Positions 11,598 to 22,925 of a stretch of 64,000 nucleotides of DNA are shown piece by piece (positions within the stretch are counted from its first letter, which is position 1; every line of letters begins with the position of its first letter). The notes under the pieces are model-generated. The model was not told the origin of the DNA. It made no database searches and saw only the letters and a program-made list of their open reading frames with translations. This DNA is from Hippasteria phrygiana (lineage: Eukaryota > Echinodermata > Asteroidea > Valvatida > Goniasteridae). The stretch covers positions 2,666,001-2,730,000 of the forward strand of contig JAZGUH010000117.1 in the NCBI GenBank assembly GCA_037893225.1. Reading direction: 5' to 3'. A program made the translations under genes and the position numbers.

Positions 11598-14500
11598 ATA
11601 TCTGAGGTCAGATGTTTAGGTCAAAATAATGGTAAATTTTTGCATAATTTGGCACTTGAAGTTGAAGGAATCCTAAAGGGATCAACAAAATGGTACAAAT
11701 ATTCAAGTTGTATCAGTTAAAATTTAAGAATTTAATTTAAATTTTAATTAATTGAAATTAAGGATTGGATTCTAAATTTCCGAAGGGGGCGGAGGGCATT
11801 CTAGGATAACTCAGGCCAATTTTTGTGCAGATTGGTCCCTTGATTCTAATTTAAGGTCAAATGGTCACTTTTCAGCAATATTTGGCACGGGGCATAGATG
11901 ATAAAATTGTAGTCAATTTTCCAAGTTGGGGTTAGTTAAAATTTACGGATTCGATTTAAATTTTATGAAGGGGACGGATGATGTACTAGAATATCTAAGG
12001 TCAAATTATGTGCAAATGGGTCACTTGGTTTAAATTTTTGGGTCAAATGGTCACTTTTGAGCATTATTGGCATGTGGCATAGATGATAAAATTGTATAAA
12101 TTTTCTATATTTGGGTTAGTTGAAATTTACAGATTGCATTTTAAATTTCCAAAGGGGGCGGAGGGCATACTAGGATATCTTAGGCCAAATTTCGTGCAAA
12201 TTTGTCACTTGGTTTAAATGTTTGGGTCCAAATGGTCACTTTTGAGTATTTTGGCATGTGGCATAGATAAAATTGGAGTAAATTTTCCAAGTTTGGGTTA
12301 GTTTACATCTACAGATTAGATTTAAATTTTCATGAGTGGACGGAAGGCATACTAGGACATCTCAGGCCAAATTTTGTGCAAATGCGTCACTTGATTCAAA
12401 TTGTTGGGTAAAATGGTCACTTTCGAGCATTATTTGGCACGTAGCATAGATGATAAAATTGTACTAAATATTTCAAGTTTGGGTTAGTTGAAATTTACGG
12501 ATTGATTTTAAATTCTCATGAGTGGACGGAGGGCATAATAGAATATCTCAGGCCAAATTGTGTGCAAATTGGTCACTTGGTTCAAATTGTTGGGTCCAAT
12601 GGTCACTTTCGAGCACTTTTTGGCATGTGGCATAGATGGAAAAATTGTACTCAATTTTCCACGTTTGGGTTAGTTGAAATTTACGGATTGATTCTAAATT
12701 CTCATGAGTGGACGGAGGGCATAATAGGATATATGAGGCAATTTTTTTGCAAATTGGTCACTTGGTTCAAATTGTTGGGTCCAATGGTCATTTTCGAGCA
12801 TTATTTGGCACGTGGCATAGATGGTAAAATTGTACTAAATTTTTCAAGTTTGGGTTAGTTGAAATTTACGGATTGATTTTAAATTCTTATGAGTGGACGG
12901 AGGGCATACTAGGATATCTTAGGCCAAATTTTGTGCAAATTGGTCACTTGGTTCAAATTGTTGGGTCCAATGGTCACTTTTGAGTATTATTTGGCTTGTG
13001 GCATAGATTATAGAATTTTATCAATTTTCCAAGTTTGGGTTAGTTGAAATCTATAGATTGGATTTAAATTCTCATGAGTGGACGGAGGGCACAATAGGAT
13101 ATCTCAGGCCAAATGTTGTGAAAATTGGTCACTTGGTTCAAATTGTTGGGTCCAATGGTCACTTTTGAGTACTATTTGGCTTGTGGCATAGATTATAGAA
13201 TTTTATCAATTTTCCAAGTTTGGGTTAGTTGAAAGCTAAAGATTGCATTTAAATTTTCATACGTGGACGGAGGGAATATTAGGATATCTCAGTCCAAATG
13301 TTGTGCAAATGCGTCACTTGATTCAAATTTTTGGGTCAAATGGTCAATTTCGAGCATTATCTGGCACGTGGCATAGATGGTAAAATTGTACTTAATTTTC
13401 CAAGTTTGGGTTAGTTGAAATTTACGGATTGATTTTAAATTCTCATGAGTGGACGGAGGGCATACTAGGATATCTCAGGCCAAATTGTGTGCAAATTGGT
13501 CACTTTGTTCAAATTGTTGGGTCCAATGGTCACTTTTGAGTATTATTTGGCTTGTGGCATAGATTATAGAATTTTATCAATTTTCCAAGTTTGGGTTTGT
13601 TGAAATCTATAGATTGGATATAAATTTTCATACGTGGACGGAGGGAATATTAGGATATCTCAGTCCAAATGTTGTGAACATTTGTCACTTTGTTCAAATC
13701 GTTGGGTCCAATGGTCACTTTTGAGTATTATTTGGCTTGTGGCATAGATTATAGAATTTTATCAATTTTCCAAGTTTGGGTTAGTTGAAATCTATAGATT
13801 GGATATAAATTTTCATACGTGGACGGAGGGAATATTAGGATATCTCAGTCCAAATGTTGTGCAAATGCGTCACTTGATTCAAATTTTTGGGTCAAATGGT
13901 CACTTTCGAGCATTATTTGGCACGTGGCATAGATGGTAAAATTGTACTTAATTTTCCAAGTTTGGGTTAGTTGAAATCTATAGATTGATTTTAAATTCTC
14001 ATGAGTGGACGGAGGGCATAATAGGATATCTCAGGCCAAATTTTGTGCAAATTGGTCACTTGGTTCAAATTGTTGGGTCCAAATGGTCACTTCTGAGTAT
14101 TATTTGGCTTGTGGCATAGATTATAGAATTTTATCAATTTTCCAAGTTTGGGTTAGTTGAAATCTATAGATTGATTTTAAATTCTCATGAGTGGACGGAG
14201 GGCATAATAGGATATCTCAGGCCAAATGTTGTGCAAATTGGTCACTTGGTTCAAATTGTTGGGTCCAAATGGTCACTTTTGAGTATTTTGGCATGTGGCA
14301 TAGATGATAAAATTGGAGCCAATTTTCCATTTTTGGGTTAGTTTAAATTCACGGATTGAATTTAATTTCTCATGAGTGAACGGAGGGTATAATAGGATAT
14401 CTCAGGCCAAATTTTGTGCAAATTGGTCACTTGGTTCAAATTGTTGGGTCCAATGGTCACTTTTGAGTATTATTTGGAATGTGGCATAGATTATAGAATT

Positions 14501-14800
14501 TTATTAATTTTCCAAGTTTTCGTAAGTGGACGGAGGGCATACTAGGATATCTCGGGCTAAATTTTGTGCAAATGGGTCACTTGGCGCAAATTTGTGGGTC
14601 AAATGGTCATTATTCAGCATTGTATCAGTTTTTCAAGTTTGGCTTAGTTGAAATTTACGGATTGGATTTAAATTTTCATAAATGGACGGAGGGCATAATA
14701 GGATATCACAGTTCAATTTTTTTGAAAATTGGGGACACGGTTCAAATATTGGGATAAAACGGGGGATTTTAAGCAATAAATTTGTATGGATGATGTAATT
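11598..14800 (+). repeat. ~185-bp diverged satellite array (about 17 copies)
   Basis: Tandem units of about 183-186 bp share GAGTGGACGGAGGGCATA, AGGATATCTCAGGCCAAAT, TTGGTCACTTGGTTCAAAT, TTGTGGCATAGAT and TTTTCCAAGTTTGGGTTAG. Copies at the two ends are the most degenerate and the centre is more homogeneous. The array has no coding conservation and is not related to the 73- or 198-bp units. Confidence 0.93.
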
Positions 14801-17655
14801 GGGTCTATCCAAGAAAATACAAAAAAACCCAACTTTGGATGTGACATCGATCAGCGGACCCACTTATTGCCCACAAACATTTTGCCTTGGCTGAAATGAC
14901 TAGTCAAGATGTGGGTGGTTTTCATGCCATTAAGACACTAAAATGGAATTGTGCCGAGGGAAACATAAAAATGATTTCAGTCATGTACTGTTACTGTTAG
15001 CTGTTACATATGTTACATTATTCCTCCATGGTTACATGTATACAAATCAATGTTCAATTGTTAAGTTTTCAAACAATATAATACTCGGCATGAACAACAG
15101 CGATTATTTCCCTTTGCGGTTTATTTGCAATTTAACGTCTCTATGATTTTTTGGCTTTTGCGTTGGATCAACATAATCCAAATGTTAGGGAAACTCAAAC
15201 TGGTTTTTGTAGTAAAATAGTGAGTAGTTTACAGATGTTTTTTTTTGTTTTTTTCCTTTTTTCCTTTTTGGGGGGTGGGCGGTGTCGGCGCTAGATGAAT
15301 CACCAAGCAGGTAATAGTCCTTGTCGTATCATCCATCCTGTTCCTTGTTCTACATACATGTTGTTGCTGATTTCTTGGTAAAGATGCTACCGGTATGCAT
15401 TGTATGACGAGAATAATAGTGTGGCATTTTGAAGTTTCACCGCGTCTTCCTGTCTGCATTGACAATTTAGCACCTATCATCAATTTAGCATGGGCGTTGT
15501 TTTGTGGCTTTTTTAGATAGCCTATTGTATAGCATAGTCTTGCCCACAGGAAAATCGAATACATTAGCAAGGCAGTTAGTTCCTCCATGGTTATACCATG
15601 GTTATACACTGTGTTTACACTCGATCCAGCAAAGAGGTAATCGGATCCTGCGGTCGCAATAAAACCAAGCTGTGCTGGGGTTTGATAATAGACTCGCAGG
15701 GTGCGTGGTCCAGGGTGGTGGGGGTAGGGGGGGGGGGGGGGGGGGGTGGAACTAGCCGACCAACCGAATAATACTAATTTGTTCATCTACAGTATATTGT
15801 AATCGATAGGAGCAACATTTTGCAAATAATCTTTTCTTATATCGCAGTGGTCGTACAATTTCCATTCCATTTATCTCTATTATTCCCAGTTAAACAAAAA
15901 GATCTATTTACACTTTTCAGCGCTGTTGTAATGTTTTCCGTAGGGCGAAAAAAAACACTGTTCGGAACAACTGTCGTTGTTTTGGTAATATACGAATACT
16001 ACATTTATTTCAGCAAATAAATGAACAGTGAATTAAGAACAACACCAGAAGTTCTGTTTAGAGGAAATACACGTCCAGACACGTTTTGTGTGAGCGCCAT
16101 GAAGTTAATTGAGTAATCAAACATCATCCAAATAAACAGCAAATTGTTAAACTTGATGCCGCTGTCACACCAAAAATATTTGAACCTCAAAACGTTTCTC
16201 GAATAAAATATTTTTACTTGGTTCAGAATAGCCCGAATAAACGAGGGGAGGAAAATGCTTTCCGCATGCTCCTATAGCATCCTCCTCGAATGCTTTCCGA
16301 ATGCTTTCCCGGCGAACGGCTCGTTTGGTTTAATATCACACCGATTTCAAATGGAACGCTTTCCGATTCCTTTCCAAACGCTCTCCGAATAGGTCGGACG
16401 CTTCTCGAATAGCCAGTTTCCTTTCCGTTTACCACAAGTTGAATGAAATCATCGTCGAAACCACTGGCTTTATATCAGGAAACGGCGGACGTTTGGAATG
16501 GATTCGTTCTGTTCGAGGTAGGTACTATCTGGGTTAGAGCATGGAGGTGCGTTCGTTATGTTCGAGCTCTGTTCGAGGTACGTTCGTGATGTTCGGGTCA
16601 CTCGTTAAGGAATCGGAAAGCGTGCGACAAGCGTTCGGCCAATTCGAGCTACGTTCTACCTGTGTTCGAGTGGGGGACAGGTGCCGAAAACATCAGGAGA
16701 ATGTAATTCTCATTTTTCAGCAAAAAGGGTCGAAAGGTCTCCCCAATTCTCTCTTGCAAATAATTGTAAACGGGTGACTCCGAGTTTGTGTATTAAGCCT
16801 TTTTTCGATCAGGCTGCTTTTTTGTTGTTTGTAAATACTTCAACGATTGTTCATGAGCAACAGTGACATACTTTCATAATATAGGCCCAAACAGGGGCAC
16901 CCGAAGGTGAACATAAACGTAAAAGGGGCAGGGACACGGACACGTTGTAGTTTTATATAAGCCACTTATGTAACGCGTGGGGAGTATGAAATCCACCCCT
17001 GTTAATAATCTGCCAGTGTTTACCGTGTTGAAAAATGCTTGATATCTGTTCCTTCCTCCATGATATAAGCATGGAGGAAGGATGATATAAGCATGGAGGA
17101 AGGATAAGACAATGTTGCCACCCGGGTTCTGGCCTGGAGTGTGGTTGTTTATTTGCGATACTGCGGTTAAAAACTTGTTGTCTGAGTCTAGGAATCCGGC
17201 GATCACGTGTGGTCCAGGACGTATCAAGCAAGATAACAATGGTGTAAATAAACATGTTGTGGTGAGCTTATTTGTGGATATAAAGCCGACTCAGTGCGTC
17301 CACAGATTATACCACGTCTGCCGTACTGTGAAGTTCTCTTCAGTCGAAGTCAGCCGAACCATACGAAAGCTAAAGCCAACATGACTCGCAGTTTTGGTGG
17401 TTTGAAAAGGTCAACGGGGAAGTTTTCATCAAGTGTGACAGCTCTAGTTCTCCGGGACCAAACGACGGGAAACCTCTTTCCCAAACAACCGGGAAGCCTT
17501 GCAGTTCTGTCAGGAACTTGATGCAGCATTCGTCTTAGGGTAAACTAGAAGATATCAAGGTAACGTGTTTACTGTTCCATGTGGGTGATCTTATAGACCT
17601 ATACATGTATGTAACTCGGTCGCATATATATTGCTTTTTGACGTTTGCTAGTTTA
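14801..17655. other. Intergenic, no gene recognised
   Basis: Holds a poly-G run near 15,728-15,747, a CpG-containing stretch at 16,220-16,680 with repeated TTCGAG/GCTTTCCG words, and a short hairpin at 17,049-17,084. Open frames here show no family resemblance. Confidence 0.45.
17049..17084. repeat. Short hairpin of the GGAGGAAG family
   Basis: TCCTTCCTCCAT and ATGGAGGAAGGA form a stem around a 10-base loop; a third arm copy follows at 17,092-17,104. The same arms recur at 51,581-51,633, 51,858-51,886, 55,065-55,096 and 55,470-55,482. Confidence 0.75.
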
Positions 17656-17663
17656 TTTCCTAT
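17656..17663. repeat. Left target-site duplication of foldback element
   Basis: TTTCCTAT immediately precedes the terminal ACCTGGCGG; the identical octamer follows the other terminus at 29,422-29,429. Confidence 0.92.
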
Positions 17664-18044
17664 ACCTGGCGGAAGCTAGCCCGAGATTCAGCACGCGATT
17701 CAGCCTGCGATTCAGCCCGCGATTCAGCCCGCGATTCGCAATAGGGCCCGCGATTCGCCCGATCAGAGCAGCCGCATATAGAAAACTAGAATCCATCCGA
17801 CAAAAGGAGTTTTTTTTTTTTATGAAATCACTGGATTCAGGCAACGAATTTTCGAAAAATATCAAGAAATTACAAACCAATTTTGCTTGAATTTTCAGAA
17901 TAGGTATAGGCAAAGCTGTACATATTATACTGAACGCTATTTTATGTGTATTTTTTATGAAATAATTTGTCAATTCGCGAGGGCCCATTTCAAAAGCTTC
18001 TCTACATCAATTCCTTTCGGCTCAGCACAATAGCTTCTGTTTAA
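17664..18044 (-). repeat. Left unique terminus of foldback element
   Basis: Near-exact reverse complement of 29,047-29,421. It includes about five copies of a 15-bp motif (GATTCAGCCCGC type) and a short A/T homopolymer that differs in length between the ends. The same terminus occurs at 50,562-50,939, where the homopolymer is lost. Confidence 0.92.
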
Positions 18045-19998
18045 AAGAAAGTGTACCGCACATGTTTTGGAAAATTCACATTTTTCTTTCATATTCATAA
18101 TTCCCACCTTCCTGGGCACACTTAATTTCAGCAAGGGCCTATTCCAAGAATGGCTTCTGCTCCAAATAGCCGCTTAAAGGCGGACCATTTTTCAGAACAT
18201 TTGAAAATGCGTTATTAAGAGTTTCGGGTGGAATGCCGTCTTTGAGAAAAAGTGTACCGCACATGTTTTGGAAAATTCATATTTTTCTTTCATATTCATA
18301 ATTCCCACCTTCCTGGGCACACTTAATTTCAGCAAGGGCCTATTCCAAGAATGGCTTCTGCTTCAATTGGCCGCTTAAAGACGGACCATTTTCCAGAATA
18401 TTTGAAAATGCGGTATTTGGAGTTCGGGTGAAATGCCGTCTTTGAAAGAAAGTGTACCGCACACGTTTTGGAAAATTCATATTTTTCTTTCATATTCCTA
18501 ATTCTCACCTTCCTGGGCACACTTAATTTCAGCAAGGGCCTATTCCAAGAATGGCTTCTGCTCCAATTAGCCGCTTAAAGACGGACCATTTTTAAGAACA
18601 TTTGAAAATGCGTTATTAAGAGTTTCGGGTGGAATGCCGTCTTTGAGAGAAAGTGTACCGCACATGTTTTGGAAAATTCACATTTTTCTTTCATATTCAT
18701 AATTCCCACCTTCCTGGGCACACTTAATTTCAGCAAGGGCCTATTCCAAGAATGGCTTCTGCTCCAATTGGCCGCTTAAAGACGGACCATTTTCCAGAAT
18801 ATTTGAAAATGCGGTATTTGGAGTTCGGGTGGAATGCCGTCTTTGAAAGAAAGTGTACCGCACACGTTTTGGAAAATTCATATTTTTCTTTCATATTCCT
18901 AATTCCCACCTTCCTGGGCACACTTAATTTCAGCAAGGGCCTATTCCAAGAATGGCTTCTGCTCCAAATAGCCGCTTAAAGGCGGACCATTTTTCAGAAC
19001 ATTTGAAAATGCGTTATTAAGAGTTTCGGGTGGAATGCCGTCTTTGAGAAAAAGTGTACCGCACATGTTTTGGAAAATTCACATTTTTCTTTCATATTCA
19101 TAATTCCCACCTTCCTGGGCACACTTAATTTCAGCAAGGGCCTATTCCAAGAATGGCTTCTGCTCCAATTAGCCGCTTAAAGACGGACAATTTTTAAGAG
19201 AATTTGGAAATGCGGTATTTGGAATACCGTCTTTGAGAGAAAGTGTACCGCACATGTTTTGGAATATTCATATTTTTCTTTCATATTCATAATTCCCACC
19301 TTCCTGGGCACACTTAATTTCAGCAAGGGCCTATTCCAAGAATGGCTTCTGCTCCAAATAGCCGCTTAAAGACGGACCATTTTAAAGAAAATTTGAAAAT
19401 GCGGTATTTGGAGTTTCGGGTGGAATGCCGTCTTTGAGAGAAAGTGTACCGCACATGTTTTGGAAAATTCACATTTTTCTTTCATATTCATAATTCCCAC
19501 CTTCCTGGGCACACTTAATTTCAGCAAGGGCCTATTCCAAGAATGGCTTCTGCTCCAATTGGCCGCTTAAAGACGGACCATTTTCCAGAATATTTGAAAA
19601 TGCGGTATTTGGAGTTCGGGTGAAGTGCCGTCTTTGAAAGAAAGTGTACCGCACACGTTTTGGAAAATTCATATTTTTCTTTCATATTCATAATTCTCAC
19701 CTTCCTGGGCACACTTAATTTCAGCAAGGGCCTATTCCAAGAATGGCTTCTGCTCCAATTAGGCGCTTAAAGACGGACCATTTTCCCAGAATATTTGAAA
19801 ATGCGGTATTTGGAGTTCGGGTGAAATGCCGTCTTTGAAAGAAAGTGTACCGCACATGTTTTGGAAAATTCATATTTTTCTTTCATATTCATAATTCCCA
19901 CCTTCCTGGGCACACTTAATTTCAGCAAGGGCCTATTCCAAGAATGGCTTCTGCTCCAATTGGCCGCTTAAAGACGGACCATTTTCCAGAATATTTGA
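18045..19998 (-). repeat. Left arm: ~198-bp tandem array (about 10 units)
   Basis: Same unit as the right arm in inverted orientation. The order of subtypes is not a mirror image of the right arm, so the arms have been rearranged by unequal exchange or conversion since they formed. The last unit ends abruptly at AGAATATTTGAA, right before the open coding frame. Confidence 0.93.
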
Positions 19999-20006
19999 AT
20001 CTGTGA

Positions 20007-22202
20007 CTGAATACACTGAAAGGTGTTATAGAATTGTTACTGGTATTAAAGGCAAGGGAGAACGATTTGAAAAAAACACACGTTCATTCCTGTGTCAGTC
20101 ACTTCGTGAAAAACAGTGCCAAAATGTGCAGGAAGTATTATCATTCCAACTTTCGTGATGCAATGTATTGGATTGGTCTTCTCGTACAAGCAAGCACCCT
20201 TGACGAAATCGATGAAATCATACTGTCTATGACAATAATAACATGTTCGGAGTTTGCAACGGATCTTGTAAAATCAAACTTTGAGAAACTAAAATCTAAA
20301 ATTGAACAGCAGAATTCCACCCAAAATGATTACTTGGAAGAGAATGTATCTGAACACGCCGATGGAGAGGGAGACCCTTCCACATCAGACTTCCACAACT
20401 TGGCTGAGAGCGAAACAAGCAGCCTTGATATTTCGGAGGACGAATATATTCAAAAAGGATACAACTCACCATTTAAGGCTCATTTTCAAGGGATTATCGA
20501 GCTAGGAAAAAGGGAAATTGACAAATATGGCAAGGGTACAAACACTGCAGTACAGCATCTCAAAAATCCCTACTTAGGGAAAGAATTTCTGAATTATCTT
20601 TTGCAATTTCCACTCTCAAACATAGCTAGCTGGTCAGCACTTTTACTACATGATCATGGAAGGCACGGAACATCGCAGATTTATGAAAACTATTCAAAGA
20701 TGTACAGGGTTCTAGAAAATTCAAAATTTCAGAATATATCAAGGGACAATCGGACACAAGGGATAGTTGAAAAATCCATGCAAGAGACGAAAAGAGCGAA
20801 ATTGATGTACAATAGGGTTGGAAAATTGATTGATTTCGTTCTCATTTACGAAAGAGACATGCTCCCCCTACAAAGGGAATTCGTTGAAGCATTCTGCACC
20901 TCTAAACGGACCATCCGTAAACGATCTTTGAAACTGTCTACTGAGAAATGGTCCAAACGTCCAAAAACAAGCACACCAACAAATAAAGGTGTCTACCTTA
21001 CTCCCCCAACTCAGGAATTGCGGTTTAAAGACGGGTCAAACAAAAAAAGGGGAAAGCAAGAACAACCAAAACCGGAAAGCGCAAACGCCTTTCTTCACAA
21101 AGTGAAAAAGAACCACTCGTCTAAACACAAGAAAACCGCAGTCGTGGACACGACAAATCAGTCAACATCGTCTTTACTCAGGGGGATTTCAAACAATCAA
21201 GTATCTTGTTGGTGGATTTCAACCATCCAAGCTGTTCGACCATTCATTGATGCAACAAAAATCAATGTTGCTAAGTTTCAAGGAAGCGAAGTATTTCTTT
21301 GGCGAAACCTATTGAAGCTTTTTGAATCATTAAACAATGGAAATACATCGGCTGTTCCATTCCACGAAGTGAAGCCATTGGTAGAAGAGAGTGCATTGCA
21401 AATGGGAATTAATTCCAAACACCAGCAAGATGCTGCCGAATTTTATTCGCAACTGATTGTACCTTTTTGGGGGGAGTCTTGTCTCACCAACGAAATAGAA
21501 ATTATAAAATCAGTGATGTGCCTACGTTGTGACGAAAGCGAACCAACAGAAAATTCAAGTTCGGGAGTGTTGCCGGTTCCTCTGAATAAATCGACTTTAG
21601 ATAAATGCATTCAACAGGTTTTTGAAGATGAAATGATTTCGGACGTAAACTGTGATTTTTGCCGCGAGACATTGTATAAAAAGATCATGACAACGCGCAT
21701 CGTAAATTGTCCGTCTGTGTTAGTCGTGCAACTACTACGGACCCGTGTCGTTGAAAACAAACTTGAAAAAATTACTACAGAAGTTCTCCCCAGTGTAGAA
21801 ATAGATTTACGCCGATTCTGTTTGAACAAAACACCCGCCGTTTACCGCCTGAGATCTGTAATAACGCACGAGGGTCAATCCCTACAAAGCGGACATTATA
21901 AAGCCTTTGTTAGGGAAAATTTGTACGGTACTGGTTCAGTCACGAAATTCGACGACTCACGGGTAGACCGCATAGGCACGTTTGCTTTTACCACCCAGAT
22001 ATCGGAATCTGGTTACATATACTTTTTTGAAAGAACAGATGTTCACAGGAAAGACAAAGACTGCACGGGCTCATGCACTTCAGATGACAATTTCGTGGTA
22101 AGCGATAAGGAGAGAGAATTTGTGAACATTCTATGGTGTTCGCTCAATGAAAAAACCTGCATAGCGTTGCAGTCGAAAACACAACGAACACCGAGTTCTT
22201 AA
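20007..22202 (+). CDS. Transposase-like remnant fused to USP-type deubiquitinase
   Basis: Uninterrupted frame of about 731 codons (residues numbered from 20,034). Residues ~15-260 (THVHSCVSHFVKN, FRDAMYWIGLLVQASTLDE, TQGIVEKSMQETK) resemble, to my eye, the C-terminal half of DDE transposases found as uncharacterised proteins in invertebrates; the N-terminal acidic residues are absent. A basic linker leads to a peptidase C19 (USP) domain at ~380-668: Cys box NNQVSCWW (Cys392), HQQDAAEF (464-469), zinc knuckle CLRC...CDFC (496-543), His box SGHYKAF (His621) and FDDSRV (Asp640/641). All catalytic residues are present, although the usual GNTCYMN around Cys is altered. The first in-frame ATG is 20,124, inside the conserved part, so the gene is 5'-truncated or has an unseen upstream exon. 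A neighbouring frame at 19,998-20,060 (SVTEYTERCYRIVTG) continues the similarity upstream, implying a frameshift. Confidence 0.85.
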   Translation: MNTLKGVIELLLVLKARENDLKKTHVHSCVSHFVKNSAKMCRKYYHSNFRDAMYWIGLLVQASTLDEIDEIILSMTIITCSEFATDLVKSNFEKLKSKIEQQNSTQNDYLEENVSEHADGEGDPSTSDFHNLAESETSSLDISEDEYIQKGYNSPFKAHFQGIIELGKREIDKYGKGTNTAVQHLKNPYLGKEFLNYLLQFPLSNIASWSALLLHDHGRHGTSQIYENYSKMYRVLENSKFQNISRDNRTQGIVEKSMQETKRAKLMYNRVGKLIDFVLIYERDMLPLQREFVEAFCTSKRTIRKRSLKLSTEKWSKRPKTSTPTNKGVYLTPPTQELRFKDGSNKKRGKQEQPKPESANAFLHKVKKNHSSKHKKTAVVDTTNQSTSSLLRGISNNQVSCWWISTIQAVRPFIDATKINVAKFQGSEVFLWRNLLKLFESLNNGNTSAVPFHEVKPLVEESALQMGINSKHQQDAAEFYSQLIVPFWGESCLTNEIEIIKSVMCLRCDESEPTENSSSGVLPVPLNKSTLDKCIQQVFEDEMISDVNCDFCRETLYKKIMTTRIVNCPSVLVVQLLRTRVVENKLEKITTEVLPSVEIDLRRFCLNKTPAVYRLRSVITHEGQSLQSGHYKAFVRENLYGTGSVTKFDDSRVDRIGTFAFTTQISESGYIYFFERTDVHRKDKDCTGSCTSDDNFVVSDKEREFVNILWCSLNEKTCIALQSKTQRTPSS

Positions 22203-22921
22203 CATTTTCCCAATTGGCAACGATTAATTCTTCTCCCTCCCCTGCTATTGTGAAGCGCCTGAAACATGCATACACAAATTATCAACCAGGATGGTTGGGA
22301 GAAGGAGTGATAGATTTTTACCTGAACCAGCTTTGCAAACTGTCACATAATGATCCCCACCAGAAAAGAAAGTTTGGGTCCGTGCAGTGCTTTGTGACCA
22401 AGAAGATATTGCATAATAAAATAACTCCAGAAACGTATCGATCAGTGGCCAAACACTGCTTTGTAGGTATGCGTTTCTGCGAGGTGATGATATTTCCCCT
22501 ATTAGAAAATATGCACTTCACCCTGTACGCCATCGACACTAAAAGCAGCAGGATAGATTGTTTGGATTCCATGAGTGACAGGAAAGACACGAGGCAGAAG
22601 AGGTTAGCCCATGGTCATGCATTCAGGGAGTTTTTTCAGAACGGTCTAATCAAGAGATACTGGAATAATACTCACGGTGTTCTTCAGTGTGAAAAAATGA
22701 TTAACATAAGACAAGCACCCTGTCTGCAGCAAACAGATTCAGCAAGTTGTGGTGTTTATTGCTGCTTGTTTGCCGAGGAAATGTGTCTGGGAGAGAGAAA
22801 ACTTCACATAGGCAATGATAGTGAAGAACTCCGAATGTATCTCACGATTCAGCTAATACAACGATCCAACATTGTTGACCCTCAGCTTCAACAATTATAT
22901 TCAACTTATATGAATTTGTAA
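22151..22921 (+). CDS. Ulp1/SENP-type (C48) cysteine protease
   Basis: Predicted protease for SUMO or a related ubiquitin-like modifier. Counting from 22,214: GWLGEGVIDFYLNQL near residue 26 is the C48 tryptophan motif; MHFTLYAID gives His101; DCLDSM gives Asp118; LQQTDSASCGVYCC supplies the oxyanion Gln173 and nucleophile Cys179. The domain looks complete and the key residues are intact. The frame opens at 22,151 and overlaps the end of the USP frame by about 50 bases in the -1 phase. No in-frame ATG precedes the tryptophan motif, so independent translation would lose it; expression as a frameshift or spliced fusion with the upstream protein is more likely. Ulp1 domains are known companions of several eukaryotic transposons, including the KDZ (Zisupton) group. 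Confidence 0.88.
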   Translation, partial: KNLHSVAVENTTNTEFLTFSQLATINSSPSPAIVKRLKHAYTNYQPGWLGEGVIDFYLNQLCKLSHNDPHQKRKFGSVQCFVTKKILHNKITPETYRSVAKHCFVGMRFCEVMIFPLLENMHFTLYAIDTKSSRIDCLDSMSDRKDTRQKRLAHGHAFREFFQNGLIKRYWNNTHGVLQCEKMINIRQAPCLQQTDSASCGVYCCLFAEEMCLGERKLHIGNDSEELRMYLTIQLIQRSNIVDPQLQQLYSTYMNL

Positions 22922-22925
22922 TAAA
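22920..22925 (+). terminator. AATAAA polyadenylation signal
   Basis: AATAAA overlaps the TAA stop of the Ulp1 frame. It is consistent with a very short 3' UTR for the cargo transcript; one hexamer is weak evidence alone. Confidence 0.4.

Noticed and set aside
15229..15786. 185-codon minus-strand open frame
   Set aside because: It begins in a poly-C/Pro run and ends in a poly-T/Lys run; no recognisable protein pattern.
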